Assembly (NCBI RefSeq): GCF_031323975.1
Contig: NZ_JAVIWS010000001.1
Span: forward strand, 3,782,001-3,846,000
Source of the DNA: Escherichia ruysiae
GTDB lineage: Bacteria; Pseudomonadota; Gammaproteobacteria; Enterobacterales; Enterobacteriaceae
Direction of reading: 5' to 3'
DNA length: 64,000 bases
The translations under genes were made by a program, and so were the position numbers. Numbering within the stretch: the first letter of the stretch is position 1; every line of letters starts with the position of its first letter. Of this stretch, positions 1 to 10,775 are shown piece after piece. Under the pieces are notes generated by a model that was given only the letters and a program-made list of their open reading frames with translations, did no database searches and was not told where the DNA came from.

Positions 1-993
<993 letters not shown>

Positions 994-1015
994 TATTAAT
1001 AATGAGGGAAATTTA

Positions 1016-1348
1016 ATGAGCTTTTTTATTTCTGATGCGGTAGCGGCAACGGGTGCTCCGGCACAAGGTAGCCCGATGTCTTTGATTTTGATGCTGGTGG
1101 TATTCGGTCTGATTTTCTATTTCATGATCCTGCGCCCACAGCAGAAGCGCACCAAAGAACACAAAAAGCTGATGGACTCCATTGCTAAAGGTGATGAAGT
1201 TCTGACGAACGGTGGCCTGGTTGGTCGCGTAACCAAAGTAGCGGAAAACGGCTACATTGCTATCGCGCTGAATGACACCACTGAAGTAGTTATTAAACGT
1301 GACTTCGTAGCTGCCGTTCTGCCGAAAGGCACCATGAAGGCGCTGTAA
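1016..1348 (+). CDS. yajC: Sec translocon accessory protein YajC
   Basis: A small inner-membrane protein of 110 residues that associates with SecD-SecF and the SecYEG/YidC holotranslocon. One hydrophobic segment (about residues 20-40, ending YFMILRPQQKR) is followed by a basic, soluble tail with the conserved run KGDEVLTNGGLVG. The ATG at 1016 is preceded by GAGGGAAATTTA, a good ribosome-binding site. An in-frame start 30 bases upstream would overlap the end of tgt and is less likely. The gene sits between tgt and secD in the same orientation, consistent with one transcript. Confidence 0.96.
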   Translation: MSFFISDAVAATGAPAQGSPMSLILMLVVFGLIFYFMILRPQQKRTKEHKKLMDSIAKGDEVLTNGGLVGRVTKVAENGYIAIALNDTTEVVIKRDFVAAVLPKGTMKAL

Positions 1349-1375
1349 TTCAAATTTTTCCCTAAGGGAATTGCC

Positions 1376-3223
1376 GTGTTAAACCGTTATCCTTTGTGGA
1401 AGTACGTCATGCTGATCGTGGTGATTGTCATCGGTCTGCTGTATGCGCTTCCCAACCTGTTTGGTGAGGATCCGGCTGTTCAGATCACTGGTGCGCGCGG
1501 AGTCGCCGCCAGTGAGCAAACGCTGATCCAGGTCCAGAAAACGTTACAAGAAGAAAAAATAACTGCTAAGTCTGTGGCACTGGAAGAGGGCGCTATTCTT
1601 GCGCGCTTCGACTCCACTGACACCCAACTGCGCGCTCGTGAAGCATTAATGGGCGTTATGGGTGACAAATACGTCGTGGCGCTTAACCTTGCCCCGGCAA
1701 CGCCGCGCTGGCTGGCAGCTATTCACGCTGAGCCGATGAAGCTCGGTCTTGACCTGCGTGGCGGCGTTCACTTCCTGATGGAAGTGGATATGGACACCGC
1801 GCTTGGCAAGCTCCAGGAACAAAATATCGATAGCCTGCGCAGCGACCTGCGTGAAAAAGGCATCCCATATACCACCGTTCGTAAAGAAAACAACTACGGC
1901 CTGAGCATCACCTTCCGTGACTCTAATGCGCGTGATGAAGCCATTGCGTATCTGAGCAAGCGTCATCCTGATCTGGTGATTAGCAGCCAGGGCAGCAACC
2001 AGCTGCGTGCGGTAATGAGCGACGCACGTCTGAGCGAAGCGCGTGAATATGCGGTGCAGCAGAACATCAACATTCTGCGTAACCGTGTAAACCAGCTTGG
2101 TGTTGCTGAGCCTGTGGTACAGCGCCAGGGCGCAGACCGTATCGTTGTTGAACTGCCAGGTATCCAGGATACCGCTCGCGCGAAAGAGATTCTGGGCGCG
2201 ACGGCAACGCTGGAATTCCGTCTGGTAAACACCAACGTTGACCAGGCCGCTGCCGCGTCTGGCCGCGTACCGGGTGACTCTGAAGTGAAACAGACCCGCG
2301 AAGGTCAGCCGGTTGTGCTGTACAAACGCGTGATCCTGACCGGTGACCATATCACCGACTCCACTTCCAGCCAGGACGAATACAACCAACCGCAGGTTAA
2401 CATCTCGCTCGACAGCGCAGGTGGCAACATCATGTCTAACTTCACGAAGGACAACATCGGTAAACCGATGGCGACCCTGTTTGTGGAGTACAAAGACAGC
2501 GGTAAGAAAGATGCAAACGGTCGTGCGGTACTGGTGAAACAGGAAGAGGTGATTAACATCGCTAATATCCAGTCTCGTCTGGGCAATAGCTTCCGTATCA
2601 CCGGCATCAACAACCCGAACGAAGCCCGCCAGCTGTCACTGTTGCTGCGTGCTGGTGCATTGATCGCGCCAATTCAGATTGTTGAAGAACGTACCATTGG
2701 CCCGACTCTGGGTATGCAGAACATTGAACAGGGGCTGGAAGCGTGTCTGGCTGGCCTGCTGGTTTCTATTCTGTTCATGATCCTCTTCTATAAGAAGTTT
2801 GGTCTGATTGCGACCAGTGCTCTGGTTGCCAACCTGATCTTGATCGTCGGTATTATGTCACTGTTGCCAGGCGCAACGCTGAGTATGCCAGGTATCGCGG
2901 GTATCGTCTTAACCCTTGCGGTGGCGGTCGATGCGAACGTACTGATCAACGAACGTATTAAAGAAGAGTTGAGCAACGGGCGTACTGTTCAGCAGGCAAT
3001 TGATGAAGGTTATCGCGGTGCATTCAGTTCCATCTTTGATGCGAACATCACCACGCTGATTAAAGTCATCATCCTGTACGCAGTGGGAACCGGGGCAATT
3101 AAAGGGTTCGCGATTACTACCGGTATCGGTGTGGCAACGTCGATGTTTACCGCGATTGTTGGTACGCGTGCCATCGTAAACCTGCTATATGGCGGCAAGC
3201 GCGTCAAGAAGCTGTCAATCTGA
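1376..3223 (+). CDS. secD: Protein translocase subunit SecD
   Basis: An RND-family subunit of the Sec translocase that uses the proton-motive force to help pull preproteins into the periplasm, acting with SecF and YajC. It has 615 residues, the usual length. An N-terminal membrane helix (about 8-27) is followed by a large periplasmic P1 region containing [18 protein letters not shown]. Five C-terminal helices start near residue 450 and include the conserved [18 protein letters not shown] motif. The GTG start follows AAGGGAATTGCC. secF begins 10 bases after the stop, so translation is probably coupled. Confidence 0.98.
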   Translation: MLNRYPLWKYVMLIVVIVIGLLYALPNLFGEDPAVQITGARGVAASEQTLIQVQKTLQEEKITAKSVALEEGAILARFDSTDTQLRAREALMGVMGDKYVVALNLAPATPRWLAAIHAEPMKLGLDLRGGVHFLMEVDMDTALGKLQEQNIDSLRSDLREKGIPYTTVRKENNYGLSITFRDSNARDEAIAYLSKRHPDLVISSQGSNQLRAVMSDARLSEAREYAVQQNINILRNRVNQLGVAEPVVQRQGADRIVVELPGIQDTARAKEILGATATLEFRLVNTNVDQAAAASGRVPGDSEVKQTREGQPVVLYKRVILTGDHITDSTSSQDEYNQPQVNISLDSAGGNIMSNFTKDNIGKPMATLFVEYKDSGKKDANGRAVLVKQEEVINIANIQSRLGNSFRITGINNPNEARQLSLLLRAGALIAPIQIVEERTIGPTLGMQNIEQGLEACLAGLLVSILFMILFYKKFGLIATSALVANLILIVGIMSLLPGATLSMPGIAGIVLTLAVAVDANVLINERIKEELSNGRTVQQAIDEGYRGAFSSIFDANITTLIKVIILYAVGTGAIKGFAITTGIGVATSMFTAIVGTRAIVNLLYGGKRVKKLSI

Positions 3224-3233
3224 GGAGTGCGAT

Positions 3234-4205
3234 GTGGCACAGGAATATACTGTTGAACAACTAAACCACGGCCGTAAAGTCTATGACTTTATGCGCTGGG
3301 ACTACTGGGCTTTTGGCATCTCTGGTCTGCTGTTAATCGCCGCTATCGTCATTATGGGCGTGCGCGGCTTTAACTGGGGGCTGGATTTCACCGGTGGTAC
3401 AGTTATTGAAATTACGCTCGAAAAGCCGGCTGAAATTGACGTAATGCGTGATGCATTGCAAAAAGCCGGTTTTGAAGAGCCGATGCTGCAAAACTTTGGT
3501 AGCAGCCACGACATCATGGTCCGTATGCCGCCTGCTGAAGGCGAAACCGGCGGTCAGGTGCTGGGCAGCCAGGTTCTGAAGGTGATTAACGAATCCACCA
3601 ATCAGAATGCAGCAGTGAAGCGTATTGAGTTCGTCGGTCCGAGCGTGGGTGCAGACCTTGCACAAACCGGCGCAATGGCGTTGATGGCGGCGCTGCTGTC
3701 TATCCTTGTGTACGTAGGTTTCCGCTTCGAGTGGCGACTGGCGGCAGGGGTCGTTATCGCGCTGGCGCACGACGTTATCATTACGCTGGGTATTTTGTCG
3801 TTATTCCATATCGAGATTGACCTGACCATTGTGGCATCGCTGATGTCGGTCATCGGTTACTCGCTTAACGACAGTATCGTGGTATCGGACCGTATTCGTG
3901 AAAACTTCCGCAAGATCCGTCGCGGTACACCTTACGAAATCTTTAACGTGTCCTTGACCCAGACGCTGCACCGTACCTTGATCACATCCGGTACTACCTT
4001 GATGGTTATCCTGATGCTGTATCTCTTCGGTGGTCCGGTGCTGGAAGGCTTCTCGCTGACTATGCTTATCGGTGTTTCCATCGGTACGGCATCTTCCATC
4101 TATGTTGCATCGGCGCTGGCTCTGAAACTGGGCATGAAGCGTGAGCACATGCTGCAGCAGAAAGTGGAAAAAGAAGGGGCGGATCAGCCGTCAATTCTGC
4201 CTTAA
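3234..4205 (+). CDS. secF: Protein translocase subunit SecF
   Basis: The partner of SecD, 323 residues with six predicted membrane helices. It shows the P-loop-like [11 protein letters not shown] segment after the first helix and the conserved [15 protein letters not shown] motif of the SecDF proton path. I chose GTG at 3234 ([10 protein letters not shown]), which follows GAGGAGTGCGAT. A longer frame starting at 3189 would overlap secD by 35 bases and has no family support. It is the last gene of the yajC-secD-secF run, because a hairpin terminator follows within 25 bases. Confidence 0.97.
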
Positions 4206-4228
4206 TCAAGTTTCAGTTGATGTTGAAA

Positions 4229-4256
4229 ATCCCGGTCAGAAGATCGGGATTTTTTA
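4229..4256 (+). terminator. Rho-independent terminator after secF
   Basis: A hairpin with arms ATCCCG and CGGGAT is followed by a T run. It ends the tgt-yajC-secDF transcript before yajD. Confidence 0.8.
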
Positions 4257-4330
4257 TATGAGGTGATTGCGAAAATCACCCCATCTTGGGAAACTGCGCG
4301 TAACCCTACATTTTATCCAGGTAACTTTTC

Positions 4331-4678
4331 ATGGCTATCATCCCAAAAAACTATGCGCGGTTAGAAAACGGTTATCGCGAAAAGGCGCTGAAACTCTATC
4401 CGTGGGTGTGCGGACGTTGCTCCCGTGAGTTTGTTTACTCCAACCTGCGTGAGCTTACCGTTCACCACATTGATCATGACCATACCAATAACCCGGAAGA
4501 TGGTAGTAACTGGGAATTGTTGTGTCTGTATTGCCACGATCATGAGCATTCGAAATATACCGAAGCGGATCAGTATGGTACGACGGTTATCGCAGGGGAA
4601 GATGCGCAGAAAGATGTCGGTGAAGCGAAATACAACCCTTTCGCTGATTTAAAAGCGATGATGAATAAGAAGAAGTGA
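4331..4678 (+). CDS. yajD: HNH-nuclease-family protein YajD
   Basis: A 115-residue protein with a compact HNH (beta-beta-alpha metal) fold. A CGRC pair (about residues 27-30), the HHIDHDHTNN core (about 44-53) and a CLYCHDHEH segment (about 67-75) supply zinc-binding cysteines and the putative catalytic histidines. HNH proteins of this kind are usually metal-dependent nucleases, but I know of no established substrate for YajD, so nuclease activity is inferred from the family. It stands alone between the secF terminator and a bidirectional terminator shared with tsx, with its own ribosome-binding site (CCAGGTAACTTTTC). Confidence 0.93.
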   Translation: MAIIPKNYARLENGYREKALKLYPWVCGRCSREFVYSNLRELTVHHIDHDHTNNPEDGSNWELLCLYCHDHEHSKYTEADQYGTTVIAGEDAQKDVGEAKYNPFADLKAMMNKKK

Positions 4679-4684
4679 TAAAAA

Positions 4685-4712
4685 ATGCCGGATGTTGCAT
4701 CCGGCATTTCAA
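4685..4712. terminator. Bidirectional terminator between yajD and tsx
   Basis: A perfect 10-bp stem (ATGCCGGATG at 4685-4694, CATCCGGCAT at 4698-4707) has a 3-base loop, with A and T runs on either side, so it can stop both convergent transcripts. The stem sequence resembles a REP half-unit. Confidence 0.8.
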
Positions 4713-4715
4713 CTA

Positions 4716-5600
4716 TTAGAAGTTGTAACCTACCACCAGGTAACCACCCCAACCGGTAGAGCGAACGTTGAAGTTGCCGTTACCGAAGTTCAGCTCTGCA
4801 TCGTCGTTCCACTGACCACCGTCGTGCCAGTAACGAGCAACGACAGAGTAGTGCCAGTGATCATAGTTCAGAGCCAGAATATGGCTGGAAGCGATAGAGT
4901 TATTGGTACGCGTCTTAATACCGTTGATTGCGTTACCGCTGTCATCACCCAGATCGGAACCCCAGTCAAAGTTGGTGAAACCGATGTAGCTTAACTGACC
5001 GCCCCACAGATCGGTAATCGGCACAAAGTATTTAACTTTGAAACGGTAACCGTCCCACTCGTTTTCGTTCGCTGCACCGTAGTTCTGCCACTGGTATTTC
5101 GCATACACGTTCAAGGACAGGCTCATCGGCAGGCCAGTGTCGATGTCCGTACCCAGACCCATGTACCAGGTGCTCTGGCGACCATCTTTATTACGACCCA
5201 TGTCGTAAATGTAGTTGTTCGCGAAGTACCACTCTTTGAACGGACCGAAGCTAAGGTCAGTATTGGTCAGCTTGTCGATGGAGAAACGCGGTTCGATTTC
5301 CATAAACAGCGGAGAACCGTGGTTCCAGATACCTTTTGCATCGGAGTTACCGCCGAAGAATACCGGCGCATCCGCATAACCATAAAAGTCGAACCAGTCT
5401 TTTTTAGCGAATGCTTCGTACTCCAGGTAGGTATCGTTGCGGATCTGCGGTCCGAAACGGGTGTGATAACTTCCTACGACGTTAACGCTCTGGTGCCACC
5501 AGTCGGAGAGATACTGCGGTTTGTCGTTTTCAGCTGCGTTGACAGTAAAAGACGAAGAGAGCGCCAGTACCGCGCCGGCTGCCAGTAATGTTTTTTTCAT
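4716..5600 (-). CDS. tsx: Nucleoside-specific outer-membrane channel Tsx
   Basis: An outer-membrane beta-barrel that admits nucleosides and deoxynucleosides. It is also the receptor for phage T6 and colicin K, and admits albicidin. It has 294 residues with a signal peptide cleaved after FTVNA (residues 18-22), giving mature [10 protein letters not shown]. Aromatic-rich alternating strands run to a C-terminal phenylalanine (GYLVVGYNF), typical of Bam-inserted barrels. I chose the ATG at 5600 because the signal peptide starts there; an upstream in-frame start would add 16 residues. The upstream region shows a TATAAT -10 and CRP-like half-sites, fitting the known CRP/CytR/DeoR control. Confidence 0.97.
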   Translation of the reverse strand: MKKTLLAAGAVLALSSSFTVNAAENDKPQYLSDWWHQSVNVVGSYHTRFGPQIRNDTYLEYEAFAKKDWFDFYGYADAPVFFGGNSDAKGIWNHGSPLFMEIEPRFSIDKLTNTDLSFGPFKEWYFANNYIYDMGRNKDGRQSTWYMGLGTDIDTGLPMSLSLNVYAKYQWQNYGAANENEWDGYRFKVKYFVPITDLWGGQLSYIGFTNFDWGSDLGDDSGNAINGIKTRTNNSIASSHILALNYDHWHYSVVARYWHDGGQWNDDAELNFGNGNFNVRSTGWGGYLVVGYNF

Positions 5601-5897
5601 ATGTATGCCACTGTTTGAAAATCCCTTGCGGGAGTGAAAAAGGCGCAAATTGCGTTTCTAAATATTACGTATACAGAGGAGCCTATTATAAAAATCATTG
5701 CTCACAAAAATATGTTTCGTTTCACAGTTCTATCATTTACGTAATCGATTGCGTTCACGTTTACACATATTCGGGCGGGGATTGTACTGACTTTCACCCT
5801 TGTTGCAAACTTTTACTATCAATCCGGGTGATGTAAGCGGAGTAACAAAATAATAGGGGAAGATGTTGCGGGACGCACAAAACACCCCGCCAAACGT
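5601..5897. other. tsx upstream region, non-coding
   Basis: This 297-base gap lies between tsx and the 3' end of yajI, both on the minus strand. It holds the tsx promoter region and an AT-rich stretch with a GTGTAAACGTGAACGC element near 5751-5766 that may be part of the CytR/CRP control. I see no convincing gene. Confidence 0.55.
5685..5726 (-). promoter_or_regulatory. tsx promoter with CRP-like half-sites
   Basis: On the minus strand a perfect TATAAT -10 lies at 5685-5690. A TGTGAGCAATGA element at about 5695-5706 sits near -41, and a second TGTGAAACGAAACA lies at about 5713-5726. K-12 tsx is known to be activated by CRP and repressed by CytR. The assignment here comes from motif position and is not proven. 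Confidence 0.6.
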
Positions 5898-6437
5898 TTA
5901 TTGCATAACAGGCTGAATGTCGTGAATGCGTACAAAGCCTAATTGTTCAGGCGTGATGCCATTTAACTGTAGTGGGATGTCAACATCGCTGGGCGCGAGG
6001 AGACTTGCTGGTGCATTAATCAATTGATTCTGCACATTGATTTCCTGAAAGTTATCTATTGTTCCCTGAATTTGTCCATATTCAACGGTTCCGCTGAATG
6101 CGGGTAAAGGGTCATTGGATTCGCCCTGAATCCGTAAGGTCAGCGTAGTGCCCTCTGCATTTGGCGCAATATCCATAAGCGACATTCGTAAGGTGCCGAT
6201 CTGGCTTTCCAGACGTGCGGCTGTTTTCGAGCCCGGCAGAAGGTAAACCCCACTGCTGGATTTTTCATTCAGCCTGTTTTGCTGAGTGATTTTGACGGTC
6301 TCTTTATTGAGCTGCGTCATCTCTTTATTCAGCGTGCTGACGCTTTGTTTCATCTGGCGTACTTCGCTTTGCTGTACGCAGGCGCTTAAGCTGAACAGGC
6401 TTCCCAGCAGGAATAGTCGAATAACTTTAGTGTTCAT
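5898..6437 (-). CDS. yajI: Lipoprotein YajI
   Basis: A 179-residue predicted lipoprotein of unknown function. The N-terminus is a signal peptide with lipobox LSAC, giving lipidated Cys20. The residues after it (QQSEVRQ) have no Asp at +2, so outer-membrane sorting is expected. A short coiled-coil-like stretch (about residues 25-55, SVSTLNKEMTQLNKE) leads into a beta-rich C-terminal domain. I chose the ATG at 6437 because it places the signal peptide correctly; an upstream in-frame start adds 20 residues without a better signal. It is a single gene transcribed towards tsx. Confidence 0.9.
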   Translation of the reverse strand: MNTKVIRLFLLGSLFSLSACVQQSEVRQMKQSVSTLNKEMTQLNKETVKITQQNRLNEKSSSGVYLLPGSKTAARLESQIGTLRMSLMDIAPNAEGTTLTLRIQGESNDPLPAFSGTVEYGQIQGTIDNFQEINVQNQLINAPASLLAPSDVDIPLQLNGITPEQLGFVRIHDIQPVMQ

Positions 6438-6551
6438 AGGTCGTCCCTTTCTTGTCGCAATTAGCTTAATAATAGAGCGTAAAAGCAGCGAAAACATCGC
6501 TCCTTTATCTCAAAAGCGTTGCGCCTTTGTTGTATCGTCAGTTCAGGGTAA

Positions 6552-7037
<486 letters not shown>

Positions 7038-7040
7038 ACC

Positions 7041-8144
7041 GTGCAGGACGAGTATTACATGGCGCGGGCGCTAAAGCTGGCGCAACGAGGACGTTTCACT
7101 ACTCACCCAAACCCAAATGTTGGGTGTGTCATTGTGAAAGATGGTGAAATTGTCGGCGAAGGTTACCATCACCGTGCGGGTGAACCACATGCCGAAGTAC
7201 ACGCGTTGCGTATGGCGGGTGAAAAAGCCAAAGGTGCAACCGCCTATGTCACACTCGAACCTTGCAGTCATCATGGTCGAACGCCGCCGTGCTGTGACGC
7301 ACTCATCGCCGCTGGCGTAGCGCGCGTGGTCGCTGCGATGCAGGATCCGAACCCGCAGGTTGCTGGACGTGGACTTTACCGTCTGCAACAGGCTGGCATT
7401 GACGTCAGCCACGGGCTGATGATGAGTGAAGCCGAGCAATTGAATAAAGGCTTTCTCAAGCGGATGCGCACTGGCTTTCCTTATATCCAGTTAAAACTTG
7501 GCGCATCGCTTGATGGTCGCACGGCGATGGCGAGCGGTGAGAGCCAGTGGATCACTTCGCCTCAGGCGCGGCGCGATGTACAACGTCTGCGTGCGCAAAG
7601 TCATGCCATTTTAACCAGTAGCGCCACGGTGCTGGCGGACGATCCGGCCTTAACGGCGCGTTGGTCTGAACTGGATGAACAAACTCAGGCGCTCTATCCG
7701 CAACAAAATCTCCGCCAGCCGGTACGCATCGTCATTGACAGTCAGAATCGCGTGACGCCGGAACACCGCATCGTGCAGCAGCCAGGCGAGACCTGGTTTG
7801 CCCGAACGCAGGATGACACCCGCGAGTGGCCGGAAACAGTGCGCACTTTGCTGATCCCGGAACATAAAGGTCATCTGGATTTGGTTGTGCTGATGATGCA
7901 ACTGGGCAAGCAACAAATTAATAGTGTGTGGGTAGAGGCGGGGCCAACGCTCGCTGGCGCACTGCTACAGGCTGGTTTAGTCGATGAGCTGATTGTCTAT
8001 ATCGCACCTAAACTTTTAGGTAGCGACGCCCGTGGATTATGTACGCTGCCAGGGCTTGAGAAATTAGCTGACGCCCCCCAATTTAAATTCAAAGAGATAC
8101 GTCATGTAGGCCCGGATGTTTGCCTGCATTTAGTGGGTGCATGA
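7041..8144 (+). CDS. ribD: Bifunctional riboflavin biosynthesis deaminase/reductase RibD
   Basis: Carries out two successive steps of riboflavin synthesis: deamination of the pyrimidine from GTP, then reduction of its ribosyl side chain with NADPH. It has 367 residues. The N-terminal cytidine-deaminase-like domain (about 1-145) has the zinc motifs PHAEVHA and [12 protein letters not shown]. The C-terminal reductase domain has [10 protein letters not shown] and a [13 protein letters not shown] segment. The GTG start lies 3 bases after nrdR and is preceded by TGGAGGATTAAACC. Confidence 0.97.
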
Positions 8145-8232
8145 TCTCCCGGCTCGAAAGGGAAGCAGCGCACGAAATATTATGCTAAAATCCGCCCCCC
8201 TGCGGGGCCATACTCGAACCCGAAGGAAGAAA

Positions 8233-8703
8233 ATGAACATTATTGAAGCTAACGTTGCTACCCCGGACGCTCGCGTCGCCATCACCATCGCGCGTTTCAA
8301 CAACTTTATCAATGACAGCCTGCTGGAAGGTGCGATTGACGCACTGAAACGTATTGGTCAGGTAAAAGATGAAAACATTACCGTTGTTTGGGTGCCAGGT
8401 GCCTATGAGCTGCCGCTGGCGGCTGGTGCACTGGCTAAAACCGGTAAATACGATGCGGTGATCGCGCTGGGTACGGTTATTCGTGGTGGCACTGCCCACT
8501 TTGAATACGTCGCTGGTGGTGCAAGCAACGGCCTGGCGCATGTTGCCCAGGACAGCGAAATTCCGGTTGCTTTTGGGGTTCTGACCACTGAAAGCATTGA
8601 ACAAGCGATCGAACGTGCTGGCACCAAAGCTGGTAACAAAGGTGCAGAAGCTGCACTGACCGCGCTTGAAATGATTAATGTATTGAAAGCCATCAAGGCC
8701 TGA
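8233..8703 (+). CDS. ribH: 6,7-dimethyl-8-ribityllumazine synthase
   Basis: Condenses the RibD-derived pyrimidine with dihydroxybutanone phosphate to make lumazine, the riboflavin precursor. It assembles as a 60-subunit capsid. It has 156 residues, with [26 protein letters not shown] and [14 protein letters not shown] (containing the catalytic histidine) all present. The start at 8233 follows CGAAGGAAGAAA; an in-frame upstream start would add 32 unrelated residues. It is called ribE in E. coli nomenclature. The 88 bases between ribD and this gene contain a C/G-rich hairpin and a possible internal promoter. Confidence 0.97.
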
Positions 8704-8722
8704 AATTAGTAAGGGGAAATCC

Positions 8723-9142
8723 GTGAAACCTGCTGCTCGTCGCCGCGCTCGTGAGTGTGCCGTCCAGGCGCTCTACTCCTGGCAGTTGTCCCAGAACGAC
8801 ATCGCTGATGTTGAATACCAGTTCCTGGCTGAACAGGATGTAAAAGACGTTGACGTCCTGTACTTCCGTGAGCTACTGGCCGGGGTGGCGACTAACACCG
8901 CATACCTCGACGGACTGATGAAGCCATATCTTTCGCGCCTGCTGGAAGAGCTGGGCCAGGTAGAAAAAGCAGTACTACGCATTGCGCTGTACGAGCTGTC
9001 TAAACGTAGCGATGTGCCGTATAAAGTGGCCATTAACGAAGCGATCGAACTGGCGAAATCGTTCGGCGCAGAAGACAGCCATAAGTTCGTCAACGGCGTA
9101 CTCGATAAAGCAGCACCAGTGATTCGCCCTAACAAAAAGTGA
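8723..9142 (+). CDS. nusB: Transcription antitermination factor NusB
   Basis: Binds boxA RNA together with ribosomal protein S10 (NusE) to form the antitermination complex on rRNA operons. It has 139 residues and is all-helical. The basic N-terminus [20 protein letters not shown] is the RNA-binding face, and [15 protein letters not shown] and [11 protein letters not shown] are family landmarks. The GTG start is preceded by AAGGGGAAATCC. It lies between riboflavin and thiamine genes in the common ribH-nusB-thiL order. Confidence 0.97.
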
Positions 9143-9147
9143 TATCC

Positions 9148-9200
9148 AGGCCGGCAGAGTAACGGAAAGCATTTCCGTACTCTCCGGCCTTTTCTTTTTT
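9148..9200 (+). terminator. Hairpin between nusB and thiL
   Basis: A long stem with arms AGGCCGG, AGAGTA and CGGAAA pairs with their complements across a short loop (about 9148-9190) and is followed by TTTTCTTTTTT. It is a strong terminator fold inside the rib-nusB-thiL-pgpA gene run. It may only partly stop transcription, or thiL may have its own promoter. Confidence 0.75.
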
Positions 9201-9219
9201 ACCTGCTGAGGCATAACGT

Positions 9220-10197
9220 ATGGCATGTGGCGAGTTCTCCCTGATTGCCCGTTATTTTGACCGTGTAAGAAGCTCTCGTCTTGATGTCGAACTTGGCATC
9301 GGTGACGATTGTGCACTTCTCAATATCCCCGAGAAACAGACCCTGGCGATCAGTACTGATACGCTGGTGGCGGGCAACCACTTCCTCCCTGATATCGATC
9401 CTGCGGATCTGGCGTATAAAGCACTGGCAGTAAACTTAAGCGATCTGGCGGCGATGGGCGCTGATCCGGCCTGGTTGACGCTGGCATTGACTTTACCGAA
9501 CGTAGACGAAGCGTGGCTTGAATCTTTCAGCGACAGTTTGTTTGACCTTCTCAATTATTACGATATGCAACTCATTGGCGGCGATACCACGCGTGGACCA
9601 TTATCAATGACGTTGGGTATCCACGGCTTTGTTCCGATGGGACGCGCCTTAACGCGCTCTGGTGCGAAGCCGGGCGACTGGATTTACGTGACCGGTACGC
9701 CGGGCGATAGCGCCGCCGGGCTGGCGATTTTGCAAAATCGTTTGCAGGTTGCCGATGCTAAAGATGCGGAGTATTTAATCAAACGTCATCTCCGTCCGTC
9801 GCCGCGTATTTTACAGGGGCAGGCATTGCGCGATCTGGCGAGTTCAGCCATCGATCTCTCTGACGGTCTGATCTCCGACCTCGGCCATATCGTGAAAGCC
9901 AGCGACTGCGGCGCACGTATTGATCTGGCGTTGTTGCCATTCTCTGATGCACTTTCACGTCATGTCGAACCGGAACAGGCGCTGCGTTGGGCGCTCTCTG
10001 GCGGTGAAGATTACGAGTTGTGTTTCACTGTGCCGGAACTGAACCGTGGCGCGCTGGATGTGGCTCTCGGACACCTGGGCGTACCGTTTACCTGTATCGG
10101 GCAAATGACCGCCGATATCGAAGGGCTTTGTTTTGTTCGTGACGGTGAACCTGTCACGTTAGACTGGAAAGGATATGACCATTTTGCCACGCCATAA
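9220..10197 (+). CDS. thiL: Thiamine-monophosphate kinase
   Basis: Phosphorylates thiamine monophosphate with ATP to give thiamine diphosphate, the active cofactor. It has 325 residues and belongs to the PurM/AIR-synthase-like kinase fold. Recognisable elements are GIGDDCALL (ATP/Mg), [11 protein letters not shown], the [14 protein letters not shown] dimer motif, [20 protein letters not shown] and the C-terminal [10 protein letters not shown]. pgpA overlaps its last 23 bases in another frame, implying coupled translation. Confidence 0.97.
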   Translation: MACGEFSLIARYFDRVRSSRLDVELGIGDDCALLNIPEKQTLAISTDTLVAGNHFLPDIDPADLAYKALAVNLSDLAAMGADPAWLTLALTLPNVDEAWLESFSDSLFDLLNYYDMQLIGGDTTRGPLSMTLGIHGFVPMGRALTRSGAKPGDWIYVTGTPGDSAAGLAILQNRLQVADAKDAEYLIKRHLRPSPRILQGQALRDLASSAIDLSDGLISDLGHIVKASDCGARIDLALLPFSDALSRHVEPEQALRWALSGGEDYELCFTVPELNRGALDVALGHLGVPFTCIGQMTADIEGLCFVRDGEPVTLDWKGYDHFATP

Positions 10198-10693
10198 AGA
10201 TGTCGCGAAAAGTCGCCTGAAAATGAGTAACCCGTGGCACTTATTGGCTACGGGGTTCGGGAGTGGGTTAAGTCCGATTGTCCCTGGTACGATGGGCTCG
10301 CTGGCGGCGATTCCGTTCTGGTATCTGATGACCTTTTTGCCCTGGCAGCTCTATTCGCTGGTGGTGATGCTGGGGATCTGTATCGGTGTCTATCTTTGCC
10401 ATCAGACGGCGAAAGATATGGGCGTGCACGATCACGGCAGTATCGTCTGGGACGAATTTATTGGCATGTGGATCACCCTGATGGCGCTGCCGACCAATGA
10501 CTGGCAGTGGGTTGCCGCCGGGTTTGTGATTTTCCGTATTCTGGATATGTGGAAACCGTGGCCGATCCGCTGGTTTGATCGCAATGTGCATGGCGGCATG
10601 GGGATCATGATCGATGATATTGTCGCTGGGGTGATTTCCGCTGGAATACTCTATTTTATCGGCCATCACTGGCCGATGGGTATTCTGTCGTAG
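10175..10693 (+). CDS. pgpA: Phosphatidylglycerophosphatase A
   Basis: An inner-membrane phosphatase that converts phosphatidylglycerol phosphate to phosphatidylglycerol. It has 172 residues. It shows the family signature [20 protein letters not shown], the metal-binding [14 protein letters not shown] segment, [22 protein letters not shown], and several hydrophobic helices. It starts inside thiL (23-base overlap). In E. coli this activity is shared with the unrelated PgpB and PgpC. Confidence 0.96.
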   Translation: MTILPRHKDVAKSRLKMSNPWHLLATGFGSGLSPIVPGTMGSLAAIPFWYLMTFLPWQLYSLVVMLGICIGVYLCHQTAKDMGVHDHGSIVWDEFIGMWITLMALPTNDWQWVAAGFVIFRILDMWKPWPIRWFDRNVHGGMGIMIDDIVAGVISAGILYFIGHHWPMGILS

Positions 10694-10770
10694 GCCGAAT
10701 AAGGCGTTCACGCCGCATCCGGCGGTTGCGCACCGATGCCTGATACGACGTGAACGCCTTATCAGGCCTG
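10691..10770. repeat. Interspersed palindromic repeat (BIME/REP pair) after pgpA
   Basis: Two REP-like units face each other. TAGGCCGAATAAGGCGTTCA at 10691-10710 is nearly the reverse complement of the stretch at 10749-10770, which ends CTTATCAGGCCTG. Between them lies a GCCGCATCCGGC REP core. It sits between the convergent pgpA and yajO and can fold into a long stem protecting either 3' end. Confidence 0.8.
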
Positions 10771-10775
10771 GATAT

